A program made the translations under genes and the position numbers. A DNA stretch of 64,000 nucleotides from contig NZ_JASHIC010000029.1 of the NCBI RefSeq assembly GCF_030056705.1, positions 1 through 64,000 of the forward strand. The letters are read 5' to 3'. Of this stretch, positions 37,430-45,531 are shown piece by piece. The stretch's first letter is position 1, and every line of letters starts with the position of its first letter. The DNA comes from Flectobacillus longus (GTDB taxonomy: Bacteria > Bacteroidota > Bacteroidia > Cytophagales > Spirosomataceae). The notes beneath the pieces were generated by a model. It had not been told where the DNA came from. It ran no database searches and saw only the letters and a program-made list of their open reading frames with translations.

Positions 37430-40400
37430 ATGAAAAAACTTTTACCCATGTTAGGGAGGTTTCAGCGAAATTTTACGTGGTTTATGACCTCAATGTTTGT
37501 TCCAGTTTTAGTGCTTTGCTGTTCTTTGACTACATTCGGACAAATCTCTGGTAAAGTAAGTGCCTCAGACGACAACTCTCCTCTTCCGGGCGTTTCTGTT
37601 CGAGTAAAAGGTAGCGACAAAGGTAGCTCGACTGGTGCTGATGGTGGCTACAAAATCAATGCAAAATCAACGGACGTTTTGGTTTTCAGTTTTATTGGTT
37701 ACACTTCACAAGAAATTACAGTAGGCAACAAAACTTCGATTAATGTTAGCCTTGCACTTGAATCAAAAATGCTTCAGGAAGTTGTTACAACGGCCTTGGG
37801 TATTTCGAAAGACAAACGTACTCTTACCAACTCTATCCAATCTGTTCAGGGCGTTGAGCTCATCAAAGCTCGTGAACCAAACGCTATCAACTCGTTGAGT
37901 GGTAAAGTAGCAGGTTTGACAGTTGGGGCTTCTTCAGAAATCTTGGGTCGTCCAAACTTAGTATTACGTGGTAATACAGATCTTCTATTTATCGTAGATG
38001 GTGTACCTATCAACTCTGATACTTGGAATATTTCGGCAGATGATATTGAAACTTATTCGGTATTGAAAGGCCCTAACGCAGCAGCCCTTTATGGTTTCCG
38101 TGGAAAAAATGGCGCAATTTTGATTACAACGAAGAAAGGTTCTAAAGATAAACGTGGTTTTTCCGTTGAGTTTAACTCTTCAACGATGGTAGAAAGTGGC
38201 TTCAACGCTATTCCGAAAGTTCAGGATTTGTATGGACCTGGAGACCACGGAGTTTATGAGTTCGTAGATGGTCGTGGTGGCGGTAAAAATGACGGCGACT
38301 ACGACATCTGGGGACCAAAATTTGAAGGTCAATTGATTCCTCAGTACGATTCTCCTGTTGTTAATGGTGTTCGTCAGGGCACTCCTTGGATTGCTCGTGG
38401 TAAAGACAACTTGACTCGTTTCTTGCGCGATGGTTTGCAGTCAAACAATAACATTGCGATTTCATCAAGTACTGAAAAAGCTGATTTGCGCTTCTCTTTG
38501 TCAAATAGCTACCAAAAAGGTATTGTTCCTAACACGCAGTTGAATTCAATTAACTTCAACATGTCGGCAGGTGTTAATTTCTCGAAAAAACTTCGTTTAG
38601 AATCTAACATCAACTTCAACCGTCAATCAACACCAAACGTACCAGACGTAAACTATGGCCCAAACTCGTTGATTTATAACATGGTTACATGGGGTGGTGC
38701 CGACTGGGATGTTGACCAATTGCGTAACTACTGGCAGCCAGGTAAAGAAGGTATCCAACAAATCTATGCTGAATACCAACGTTATAACAACCCATATTTT
38801 GTAGCTTACGAATGGACAAGAGGTCACTACAAAAATGATATTTACGGTTATGCTTCATTGAACTACAAAATCAATGATAACTTCGAGTTAACAGGTCGTA
38901 CTTCGGTAACAACTTATGATTTGTTTAGAAATGAAAAATTACCTTATTCTGCAACAACTTATGGTCGTGAAGAAGCAAAAGGTGATTATCGTGAAGACAA
39001 ACGTACTTTGTTTGAAAACAACACTGACATCTTGTTGAAATATAGCAAATTGTACAACAACGCATTTGATGTAAAAGTATGGGCTGGTGCCAACATTCGT
39101 AGCTTTAGCTATCGTTCAAGCTTTGTTACAACTGACTATTTGAACACGCCAGGTGTATATACTTTTGCGAACTCGTTGCGTCCAGTGAAAGCATTCAGTT
39201 TTGCTTCAGATATGGAAGTACAAAGTGCTTACTACTCGGCTGACTTAGGATACAAAAGCTATATCAACTTATCGGCAACGGGTCGTGTTGACCACCTTTC
39301 TACTTTGCCAAAAGGTAACAATACTTTCTTCTATCCATCATTTGGTTTGAGTACTGTAATTTCCGACTATGTGACTTTACCATCTGCTATCTCATTCTTG
39401 AAAGCACGTGCATCTTATGCAAACGTAAAAGATGGTTTGACTCGCTCAACGATTGGCTCTACACCAAGTGGTTCATTCCCTGTAGGTTATGGCGTTGACT
39501 ATGCTTCTTCTTATGATGGCCCAAGTTATGCTAACTCAGTAGGATATACGATTGCACCAGGATATAACTTGTTGCCTTCTGCTTCTTACTCTGACAAATT
39601 GGACAATGCAAGCTTGAAACCAAACTCAACTGAGCAAATTGAAGCAGGTATTGACTTGAGTTTCTTGAAAAACAGACTTTCTGGTGAGGTTACTTACTTT
39701 ATCTCTAACGATGGTCCACGTATCTTCAACCGTGATTTGTCACAAACTACAGGATATACCAATGCTATCGTAAACGGTATTCGTACTCAAAAAACAGGTT
39801 GGGAAGTTTCGTTAAAAGCAACACCAGTAAAAACACAATCATTCAAATGGGATATTGTATTGAACTGGTCAACTTATAAAGAAGTATTGAAAGAAATCTA
39901 CGGAAACATTTCTTCATTGCCTTCTAACTACTTTGTAAGTGGTAACCCTTCAAACATCAACCTAAACATTGGCGACAGAATCGACCCAGTAATTGTATCG
40001 GCTTATGCTCGTACTGCTGACGGTCAAATCATCAACGATGCTGGTGGTCGTCCGATTGTATTACCTCGCTCTACTTTCCAAGGTTATGCAAATCCAGACT
40101 GGGTATATGGTATCAACAACAAGTTTAGTTACAAAAACTGGTCAATGAATATCTTGTTAGACGGTCGTGTAGGTGGTGTAATCGAAGACTACATCCGTCG
40201 TCAGTCGTTCCGTGGTGGACGTAATATCGAAACAGTAGAAGGTGCTTTAGGAATTGCTCGTGAGCAAGATGTAAAAGGTATCAAATCATACATTGGTGAA
40301 GGTGTAAAAATCGTAGAAGGTACGCCAACTTATGACCCAACTACTGGTGCAATCACTAATATGAGCCAATTGAAGTTTGCTTCAAACGACATTAAGACAT

Positions 40401-40693
40401 TCGTTCAGGATTATATCAGCCGTTATTATTCAACTTCTGAAGGTAACATGATGAGTAAGACATTCTCTAAAATTCGTGAGATTACCATTTCTTACAATGT
40501 TCCTGCTCATTTGTTGAACCGCACTCCTTTCAAGCAAGCGTCAGTTTCATTTGTAGGTCGTAACCTATTCTACTTCGTAGATAGCAAGCACTCAGGTGTA
40601 GACTTAGACCAATACACAGGTTTGAGTACAAGTACAGGTCTTCAAACGCCAACCATGAAGCGTTTCGGGGTGAATCTTAACTTAGTGTTCTAA
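37430..40693 (+). CDS. SusC/RagA-family transporter of the phosphonate locus
   Basis: The 1087-residue protein has a signal region ending near TTFGQ, a CarboxypepD_reg-like domain at about 37-118 (ISGKVSASDDNSPLPGVSVRVKG), a TonB-box-like LQEVVTTALG, and a plug with LVLRGNTDLLFIVDG and YSVLKGPNAAALYGFRGKNGAILI. The rest is a barrel. It belongs to the SusC family, but its position between phosphonate transporter and PhnZ genes, and its Pho-box-like promoter, suggest that its cargo is a phosphonate- or phosphate-bearing glycan or lipid headgroup rather than a plain polysaccharide. That substrate is inference. Codon use looks optimised, with few rare codons. Confidence 0.93.
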   Translation: MKKLLPMLGRFQRNFTWFMTSMFVPVLVLCCSLTTFGQISGKVSASDDNSPLPGVSVRVKGSDKGSSTGADGGYKINAKSTDVLVFSFIGYTSQEITVGNKTSINVSLALESKMLQEVVTTALGISKDKRTLTNSIQSVQGVELIKAREPNAINSLSGKVAGLTVGASSEILGRPNLVLRGNTDLLFIVDGVPINSDTWNISADDIETYSVLKGPNAAALYGFRGKNGAILITTKKGSKDKRGFSVEFNSSTMVESGFNAIPKVQDLYGPGDHGVYEFVDGRGGGKNDGDYDIWGPKFEGQLIPQYDSPVVNGVRQGTPWIARGKDNLTRFLRDGLQSNNNIAISSSTEKADLRFSLSNSYQKGIVPNTQLNSINFNMSAGVNFSKKLRLESNINFNRQSTPNVPDVNYGPNSLIYNMVTWGGADWDVDQLRNYWQPGKEGIQQIYAEYQRYNNPYFVAYEWTRGHYKNDIYGYASLNYKINDNFELTGRTSVTTYDLFRNEKLPYSATTYGREEAKGDYREDKRTLFENNTDILLKYSKLYNNAFDVKVWAGANIRSFSYRSSFVTTDYLNTPGVYTFANSLRPVKAFSFASDMEVQSAYYSADLGYKSYINLSATGRVDHLSTLPKGNNTFFYPSFGLSTVISDYVTLPSAISFLKARASYANVKDGLTRSTIGSTPSGSFPVGYGVDYASSYDGPSYANSVGYTIAPGYNLLPSASYSDKLDNASLKPNSTEQIEAGIDLSFLKNRLSGEVTYFISNDGPRIFNRDLSQTTGYTNAIVNGIRTQKTGWEVSLKATPVKTQSFKWDIVLNWSTYKEVLKEIYGNISSLPSNYFVSGNPSNINLNIGDRIDPVIVSAYARTADGQIINDAGGRPIVLPRSTFQGYANPDWVYGINNKFSYKNWSMNILLDGRVGGVIEDYIRRQSFRGGRNIETVEGALGIAREQDVKGIKSYIGEGVKIVEGTPTYDPTTGAITNMSQLKFASNDIKTFVQDYISRYYSTSEGNMMSKTFSKIREITISYNVPAHLLNRTPFKQASVSFVGRNLFYFVDSKHSGVDLDQYTGLSTSTGLQTPTMKRFGVNLNLVF

Positions 40694-40714
40694 AAACTTG
40701 GAGCAAGCGAGCAT

Positions 40715-40808
40715 GAGTGATGAGTTGGGAATAACGAGCAATGAATTTTAAATACAAAATATTGATTTTCAAACAATTAAACGCTAAACTCATCACTCAC
40801 AATTCATC
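40715..40808 (+). repeat. 12-bp inverted repeat between susC and susD
   Basis: GAGTGATGAGTT at 40715-40726 is a perfect inverted match to AACTCATCACTC at 40797-40808. Heptad-like ACTCATC / ACTCACA / ATTCATC units follow to about 40822. The structure lies in the 163-base gap between the phosphonate-locus susC and susD and could lower or buffer susD expression. It is related in wording to the other intergenic heptad repeats. Confidence 0.5.
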
Positions 40809-40856
40809 ACTAATATCTAACCTTTACCAGTTTTAAATTCTTTAGCATTTACAACA

Positions 40857-42329
40857 ATGAAAAAATATATAGCAGCACTTTGCGTGGTAGGTTTACTTTC
40901 GAGCTGTAATGATTATGCAGTTTTGGAAAAAAACCCCAACTTACCCACTTCTGTTCCCGCAGAACTTACCCTCAGAACAGTTCTTAGCAATATGAACGAA
41001 GGCGCTTGGAACGATGCCATGCGTAGTAATCAATTTTACTGTTCAAATTATAACTATTATAGCAGTAACGAATACAACTGGTCGGCGGCTTCTTTACAAT
41101 TTACGACATTGAAAAACGTCATCAAAATGGAAGGTGAAGCTATCCGTAGTGGCGCAAAAGCTACAAACCCTTACGCTGCTGTTGGTAAATTTTTACGTGC
41201 TTATTATTATACAAAAATGACTTTGTCGGTTGGTGATTTACCTGTTAAAGATGCCTTGAAAGGACTAACAGTTGACCAACCTACTTACGACACACAAAAG
41301 GATGTTTTTGTACAAGTATTAAAATGGTTGGAAGATGCTAATGCAGACCTTACTACTTTGATTGCGGCAAGCGACAAAACTTTGACAGGAGACATTTACT
41401 ACAATGGTGATTTGAGTAAATGGCAAAAAGCAGTTAATACCTTGAAATTGCGTGTTTTGATTCATTTGAGCAAAAAAGCAGATGATACTGATTTGCAAGT
41501 AAAACAACAATTTGCAAACACCATCAGTAACCCAACGAAGTATCCGTTGATGACCTCTAATGATGACGCTTTGCAATATGTTTGGAGTAGCAACAACAAA
41601 TACCCTCGTAATCCAGATAACTTTGGAAATAACGCTACTCGTGAAAATATGTCGAAAACTTATATCGACATTTTGAAAGAAAACAACGACCCTCGTTTGT
41701 TTATCGTAGCAGAACCTGCCGAAGCAAAAATCAAAGCTGGTATTCCTGCAAACAACGTAAATGCTTACGAAGGTGCTAGTTCAGGCGAAGATTTGGCAGA
41801 TATGTCAACCAAAGTATTGAAAGGAGAATATTCATTCCAGAGCCGTAAACGCTATTATAACAACTATGTAGGTGAAAACACTTTCATTTTGAGTTATTCA
41901 GAAATGTGTTTTAACATTGCCGAAGGTGTCAACCGTGGTTGGGCTACTAGCGATGCACAAAGCTGGTATGAACAAGGTATCAAATCATCTATGAGCTTTT
42001 ACGGAGCGACATTACCTGCCGATTATTTGACGCAAACTACTGTGAAATATAAAGGAAATAATACAGATGGTTTGACTCAAATTTTGAAACAAAAATATGT
42101 AGCATTCTTCCAAAACTCTGGATACGAAGCATTCTTCAACCAACGTCGTACAGGTATTCCAACTTTCTTGATTGGTCCTGGTACAGGTAATGGTACAAAA
42201 ATTCCAAAACGTTTTCAATATCCACAGTCTGAATTTACTACCAACAAAATAAACGTTGAAGCAGCTTTAAAACGTCAATTTACAGATGGTAAAGATGACA
42301 TCAATTATGATTTCTGGATTTTGAAATAG
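40857..42329 (+). CDS. SusD-like lipoprotein (SusD-like 2 type) of the phosphonate locus
   Basis: The 490-residue protein has a lipobox (LSSC, Cys about residue 17) and the features of the second SusD family: NDYAVLEKNPNLPTSVPAELTLRTVLSNM, AVGKFLRAYYYTKMTLSVGDLPVKDALKG, and a C-terminal QKYVAFFQNSGYEAFFNQRRTGIPTF. It should form the surface lid of the SusC barrel encoded just upstream. It lacks the ERxxEFxxEGxRWxD ending of the two other SusD proteins in the window. Transcription probably ends at the hairpin at 42460. Confidence 0.92.
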   Translation: MKKYIAALCVVGLLSSCNDYAVLEKNPNLPTSVPAELTLRTVLSNMNEGAWNDAMRSNQFYCSNYNYYSSNEYNWSAASLQFTTLKNVIKMEGEAIRSGAKATNPYAAVGKFLRAYYYTKMTLSVGDLPVKDALKGLTVDQPTYDTQKDVFVQVLKWLEDANADLTTLIAASDKTLTGDIYYNGDLSKWQKAVNTLKLRVLIHLSKKADDTDLQVKQQFANTISNPTKYPLMTSNDDALQYVWSSNNKYPRNPDNFGNNATRENMSKTYIDILKENNDPRLFIVAEPAEAKIKAGIPANNVNAYEGASSGEDLADMSTKVLKGEYSFQSRKRYYNNYVGENTFILSYSEMCFNIAEGVNRGWATSDAQSWYEQGIKSSMSFYGATLPADYLTQTTVKYKGNNTDGLTQILKQKYVAFFQNSGYEAFFNQRRTGIPTFLIGPGTGNGTKIPKRFQYPQSEFTTNKINVEAALKRQFTDGKDDINYDFWILK

Positions 42330-42459
42330 TATTAAATTCTTATATGGTGAATTCATTAACCTGAAGGATATAGTCGGAGGAAAATTGGGAGTTCATAAAA
42401 TGTCGCATAACAATCGTTATCGAGTAAAAACCTCCAACTGAGTGGTTAATGATGCGTAG

Positions 42460-42486
42460 AAATAGTGAAGCCCTGCTTCACTATTT
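42460..42486 (+). terminator. Rho-independent terminator after the phosphonate-locus susD
   Basis: A perfect 12-bp stem (AAATAGTGAAGC with its complement) with a three-base loop is followed by TCTTTTTT. Confidence 0.85.
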
Positions 42487-42564
42487 TCTTTTTTAAGAAC
42501 ATTTGGTTGCATTTTGTGGGCAACCTATTTTACAGTGCTAACTCACAATTCTGTATTATTACAC

Positions 42565-43134
42565 ATGAACCAAACTCCAGAACAAATCGTAGAGGAAATT
42601 TTTGCCTTGTTTGACCAACAAGGTGGCAACGAATATATTGGCGAACCAGTCACTATTCTTGAGCATAGCTTACAGGCTGGTCAATTGGCGCTCGATGCCA
42701 ACGAAGAGCCGTTAGTGGTATTGGCCTCATTTTTTCATGATATTGGACACCTTCTTCCTATGCAGGCGTCGGAGGATATGGAAGGTATGGGACATTTGAG
42801 ACACGAAGTTATTGGTGCTGATTTTTTAGTTTCAAAAGGTTTACCTGAAAGCATGGCTATTTTGGTCAAAAACCATGTGCAAGCCAAACGCTATTTAACC
42901 TTTAAGCATCCCAAATATTACGAACAACTTTCGGAGGCAAGTAAAACAACCCTTAAATATCAAGGCGGCGTCATGACTCCAGATGAAGCAGAGGTCTTTG
43001 AAAAACATCCTCTTTTCAAAAAAAGCCTGCAACTAAGAGCTTGGGACGAACAAGCTAAACTTACCGACTGCGAGGTACAACCTTTAGATTTTTACAGAAA
43101 ACTTTTATTAGCATTTCTCGTTACACAAGTATAG
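42565..43134 (+). CDS. phnZ: PhnZ: HD-domain mixed-valent diiron oxygenase cleaving a C-P bond
   Basis: From the ATG at 42565 the protein has 189 residues, the length of PhnZ. With this start every functional residue I remember for PhnZ falls at the same number: Tyr24 and Glu27 (YIGE), His34, His58-Asp59, His80, His104, Lys108, Ser126, Arg158 and Asp161. These are the diiron ligands, the substrate-gating pair and the phosphonate-binding residues. The agreement also shows that an upstream TTG at 42514 is not the start. PhnZ converts (R)-2-amino-1-hydroxyethylphosphonate and O2 to glycine and phosphate. The partner that makes this substrate, the 2-oxoglutarate dioxygenase PhnY, is not in the window. 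The gene follows the phosphonate susD after a terminator. Confidence 0.92.
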   Translation: MNQTPEQIVEEIFALFDQQGGNEYIGEPVTILEHSLQAGQLALDANEEPLVVLASFFHDIGHLLPMQASEDMEGMGHLRHEVIGADFLVSKGLPESMAILVKNHVQAKRYLTFKHPKYYEQLSEASKTTLKYQGGVMTPDEAEVFEKHPLFKKSLQLRAWDEQAKLTDCEVQPLDFYRKLLLAFLVTQV

Positions 43135-43180
43135 TTAAGATGTGATACTTTAGGTCAACAAATCAAAAACCTTTATATAA

Positions 43181-44257
43181 ATGAAAAAAATAAGTGTATT
43201 CCTCCTCCTATTATTCGGTGCTTTTTTCTCTCAAGCACAACACAAAACCGAAAAGGTTATATTAATTACTACCGATGGATTTCGCTGGCTAGAGGTATTT
43301 AATGGACTAGATACCGCCTTGCTTAATCAAGAAAAATATACCAAAAGTAAACGAGATTTAATCGACCGATTTGGAGGTTCGTCACAAGCTAGTCGTGCGA
43401 AACTATTACCATTTTTGTGGAATACCATTGCTACAAAAGGACAAATTTACGGCAATCGTGAGTATAAAAACTTTGTCAATATCACCAACCAACAATGGTT
43501 TTCGTACCCTGGTTACAATGAAATATTGACAGGTGCCCCCGACGACGAGCGCATTACCAGCAACGACCATATCGACAATCCAAATGAAACCGTTTTGGAG
43601 TTTTTACATAAAAAACCTGCCTACAAAGGCAAAATTGCTGCTTTTTCTACATGGGATTGTTTTCCTTTTATTATCAATGAAAAAAGAAGTAAAATCCCTG
43701 TAAATTCAGGAAAGGAACTGGTAAAAAATCCAAATCCAAGAGAAAAACTACTCAACGAAATTCAGGAAAGCACTCCGAGCGCCAATGCCGACCGTCACGA
43801 TTTTATTACCTATTATCTTGCCAAAGAATACCTTGTAAACAAAAAGCCAAAGGTGCTTTTTATGGCATTTGATGAAACAGATGACTATGCACATGCAGGT
43901 AATTATGATGCCTATCTGAAAGCTGCAAACAATTTTGACCGCTATTTGGCAGATCTTTGGAAAACGATTCAGTCAATGCCAGAATATAAGGATAAAACGA
44001 CGCTCATTATCACTTCAGACCATGGACGAGGACAATATCCCAAATCTGGTTGGACAGATCATGGTTTTAGAACAGCCTATTCAGACCAAATTTGGTTTGC
44101 TGTATTAGGACCAGACTCTCCCGCTACAGGCGAACAAAAAACGGCTGGACAGTTTTATCAAACACAATTCGCCAGTACGCTTGCTAAGTTTTTAGGCGAA
44201 AAGTACGCACCTAATGATAAGGTTGGTAAACCAATTGAAGAAGTAATGAATAAGTAA
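43181..44257 (+). CDS. Secreted alkaline-phosphatase-superfamily (NPP-like) phosphoesterase
   Basis: The 358-residue protein has a signal peptide (…FGAFFSQAQ), so it acts in the periplasm or outside. Alkaline phosphatase superfamily metal sites are visible: Asp32 in LITTDGFRW, the predicted nucleophile Ser108 in QWFSYPGYNEILTG, FDETDDYAHAG (Asp and His) near residue 230, SDHGRG near residue 285 and a following His in WTDHGF. The arrangement is closest to nucleotide pyrophosphatase/phosphodiesterases. It lies 46 bases after phnZ on the same strand and ends at a terminator, so the two probably share a transcript. Release of a phosphonate or phosphate from an ester is inferred. Confidence 0.82.
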   Translation: MKKISVFLLLLFGAFFSQAQHKTEKVILITTDGFRWLEVFNGLDTALLNQEKYTKSKRDLIDRFGGSSQASRAKLLPFLWNTIATKGQIYGNREYKNFVNITNQQWFSYPGYNEILTGAPDDERITSNDHIDNPNETVLEFLHKKPAYKGKIAAFSTWDCFPFIINEKRSKIPVNSGKELVKNPNPREKLLNEIQESTPSANADRHDFITYYLAKEYLVNKKPKVLFMAFDETDDYAHAGNYDAYLKAANNFDRYLADLWKTIQSMPEYKDKTTLIITSDHGRGQYPKSGWTDHGFRTAYSDQIWFAVLGPDSPATGEQKTAGQFYQTQFASTLAKFLGEKYAPNDKVGKPIEEVMNK

Positions 44258-44276
44258 AAAATAAAACCCTTCCTCT

Positions 44277-44307
44277 GGTTCAAGTCTCCGACTTGGGCCT
44301 TTTTTTT
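44277..44307 (+). terminator. Rho-independent terminator after the phosphoesterase gene
   Basis: A 10-bp stem (GGTTCAAGTC against GACTTGGGCC, two G-U pairs) with loop TCC is followed by eight T residues. Confidence 0.85.
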
Positions 44308-44393
44308 GTTGTAGTTTTCAAACTGTAACTTTTAAACGTTAGAGATACAAATACTAATTATCCCCTTTTTTTAAGGCACGATTTCATAAATTG

Positions 44394-44477
44394 TTTACCT
44401 ATAATTTACCGTTTCAAAATGTTAATCTACACTTAATATAAGAGTAACGATGAGGTAATTTCTGGTTGATAAGTTTG
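44394..44477 (+). promoter_or_regulatory. Pho-box-like 11-bp array with -7 element, PhoB-like regulator promoter
   Basis: TTAAT (44422), TTAAT (44433), GTAAC (44444) and GTAAT (44455) recur at exact 11-bp steps, and TAAGTTTG (44470-44477), a TAnnTTTG match, follows 15 bp after the last core begins. A second pair, TTTACC at 44394 and 44405, is also 11 bp apart. The position suggests autoregulation of the regulator. Confidence 0.65.
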
Positions 44478-44548
44478 TGTCAAATTTTGAGAAGCCCAAT
44501 TTCTTATCATCTCAAACGACAACATTATTAGTCCTAGATTAATTACTT

Positions 44549-45235
44549 ATGATCGACATTTCTCTTAAAGTACTGGTAGTAGATGACGACCCAGATATCT
44601 TAGAATTACTCCAATACAACCTTGAAGGCGAGGGGTATCAAGTATTCACGGCTGAAAACGGTAAAATTGCGGTAGACAAAGCCAAGCAACACATTCCTGA
44701 TTTGATTGTAATGGACATTATGATGCCGATTATGGACGGAATCGAAGCTGGACGTATTATCAAACAAATGCCAGAATTGAACAAAACTTATCTCTTGTTC
44801 TTGACCGCTCGTGCAGAAGAATACTCCGAAATTGCGGCATTTGATATAGGTGCTGATGATTATATAATCAAACCTGTGAAGCCGAGAGCATTATTGAGTC
44901 GTATCAAAGCAATGCTGAAGCGTGAATTAGCTGAAGGAACTGGTACCGAAAAAATCGTAATCGAAGATTTGACTATCAATAAACAAAATTATTCTATTGC
45001 GGTAAACAACAACTCATGGGTATTGCCTAAAAAAGAATTTGATTTGTTGATGTTCTTTGTCACCAATCCTAACAAAGTTTACTCTCGCGACGAAATCCTT
45101 TCTAATGTTTGGGGTAGAGGTATTCACGTGACTGAAAGAACAGTCGATGTGCATATCCGTAAAATTCGTGAAAAAATTGGCGATGATTACATTCGTACTA
45201 TCAAAGGTGTAGGGTATCTTTTTGCCAACGCCTAA
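44549..45235 (+). CDS. phoB: OmpR/PhoB-family response regulator
   Basis: The 228-residue protein has a receiver domain at about 5-125 (VVDDDPDILELLQYNLE, phospho-acceptor Asp in IVMDIMMPIMDG, LTARAEE, the conserved Lys in IIKPVKP) and a winged-helix DNA-binding domain at about 135-225 (LPKKEFDLLMFFVTNPNKVYSRDEILSNVWG, RTVDVHIRKIREKIGDDYIRTIKGVGYLF). PhoB is the best match by context: its own promoter and several phosphorus genes nearby share 11-bp repeats of the kind bound by OmpR/PhoB dimers in tandem. No histidine kinase adjoins it, unlike the usual phoB-phoR order. The name is a contextual call; other OmpR-family identities such as an RprY-like regulator are possible. Confidence 0.8.
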   Translation: MIDISLKVLVVDDDPDILELLQYNLEGEGYQVFTAENGKIAVDKAKQHIPDLIVMDIMMPIMDGIEAGRIIKQMPELNKTYLLFLTARAEEYSEIAAFDIGADDYIIKPVKPRALLSRIKAMLKRELAEGTGTEKIVIEDLTINKQNYSIAVNNNSWVLPKKEFDLLMFFVTNPNKVYSRDEILSNVWGRGIHVTERTVDVHIRKIREKIGDDYIRTIKGVGYLFANA

Positions 45236-45389
45236 AAAGAAACAAAACCGAGTATCCATTCTTACAAAATTATACCAACAGATTAGCCAGTCGTATTTTC
45301 CAATCCTTTCTGGTCTTCCTCTATCTAACCTGCCATTTTTCATTGGCTAATTTGTTGGTTTTCTTTCCTTATTTCGTCCGCTCCAACAA
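45236..45389 (+). other. In-frame open stretch beyond the phoB stop codon
   Basis: The phoB frame stays open for 52 codons after its TAA, to a second TAA at 45392. The reading contains a hydrophobic segment (FQSFLVFLYLTCHF followed by SLANLLVFFPYFV). No start codon is evident, and a run of this length is expected by chance now and then, so it is not annotated as a gene. It could be the remnant of a neighbouring membrane gene. Confidence 0.2.
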
Positions 45390-45445
45390 TTAACAAAAGC
45401 ATAATATACACACAACCATAAGGTTAAAGTAATTCCTCAATTTTG
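45390..45445 (+). promoter_or_regulatory. Pho-box-like 11-bp array with -7-like element, PlcP-like promoter
   Basis: Units begin TTAAC (45390), ATAAT (45401), ACAAC (45412) and GTTAA (45423) at 11-bp steps. CAATTTTG (45438-45445), one mismatch from TAnnTTTG, follows 15 bp after the last core begins. The leader would be about 80 bases. Confidence 0.5.
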
Positions 45446-45531
45446 GTCATAGTTAAAACAAGGCAGAAAATGCACTAAACGACTATCCCTAAATATCGTT
45501 TCTGTCTTCTTGAATTGGAATAGATACGTAT

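Noticed and set aside
42514-42564. TTG start of phnZ
   Set aside because: The ATG at 42565 makes all catalytic residues coincide in number with PhnZ; the extension has no counterpart.
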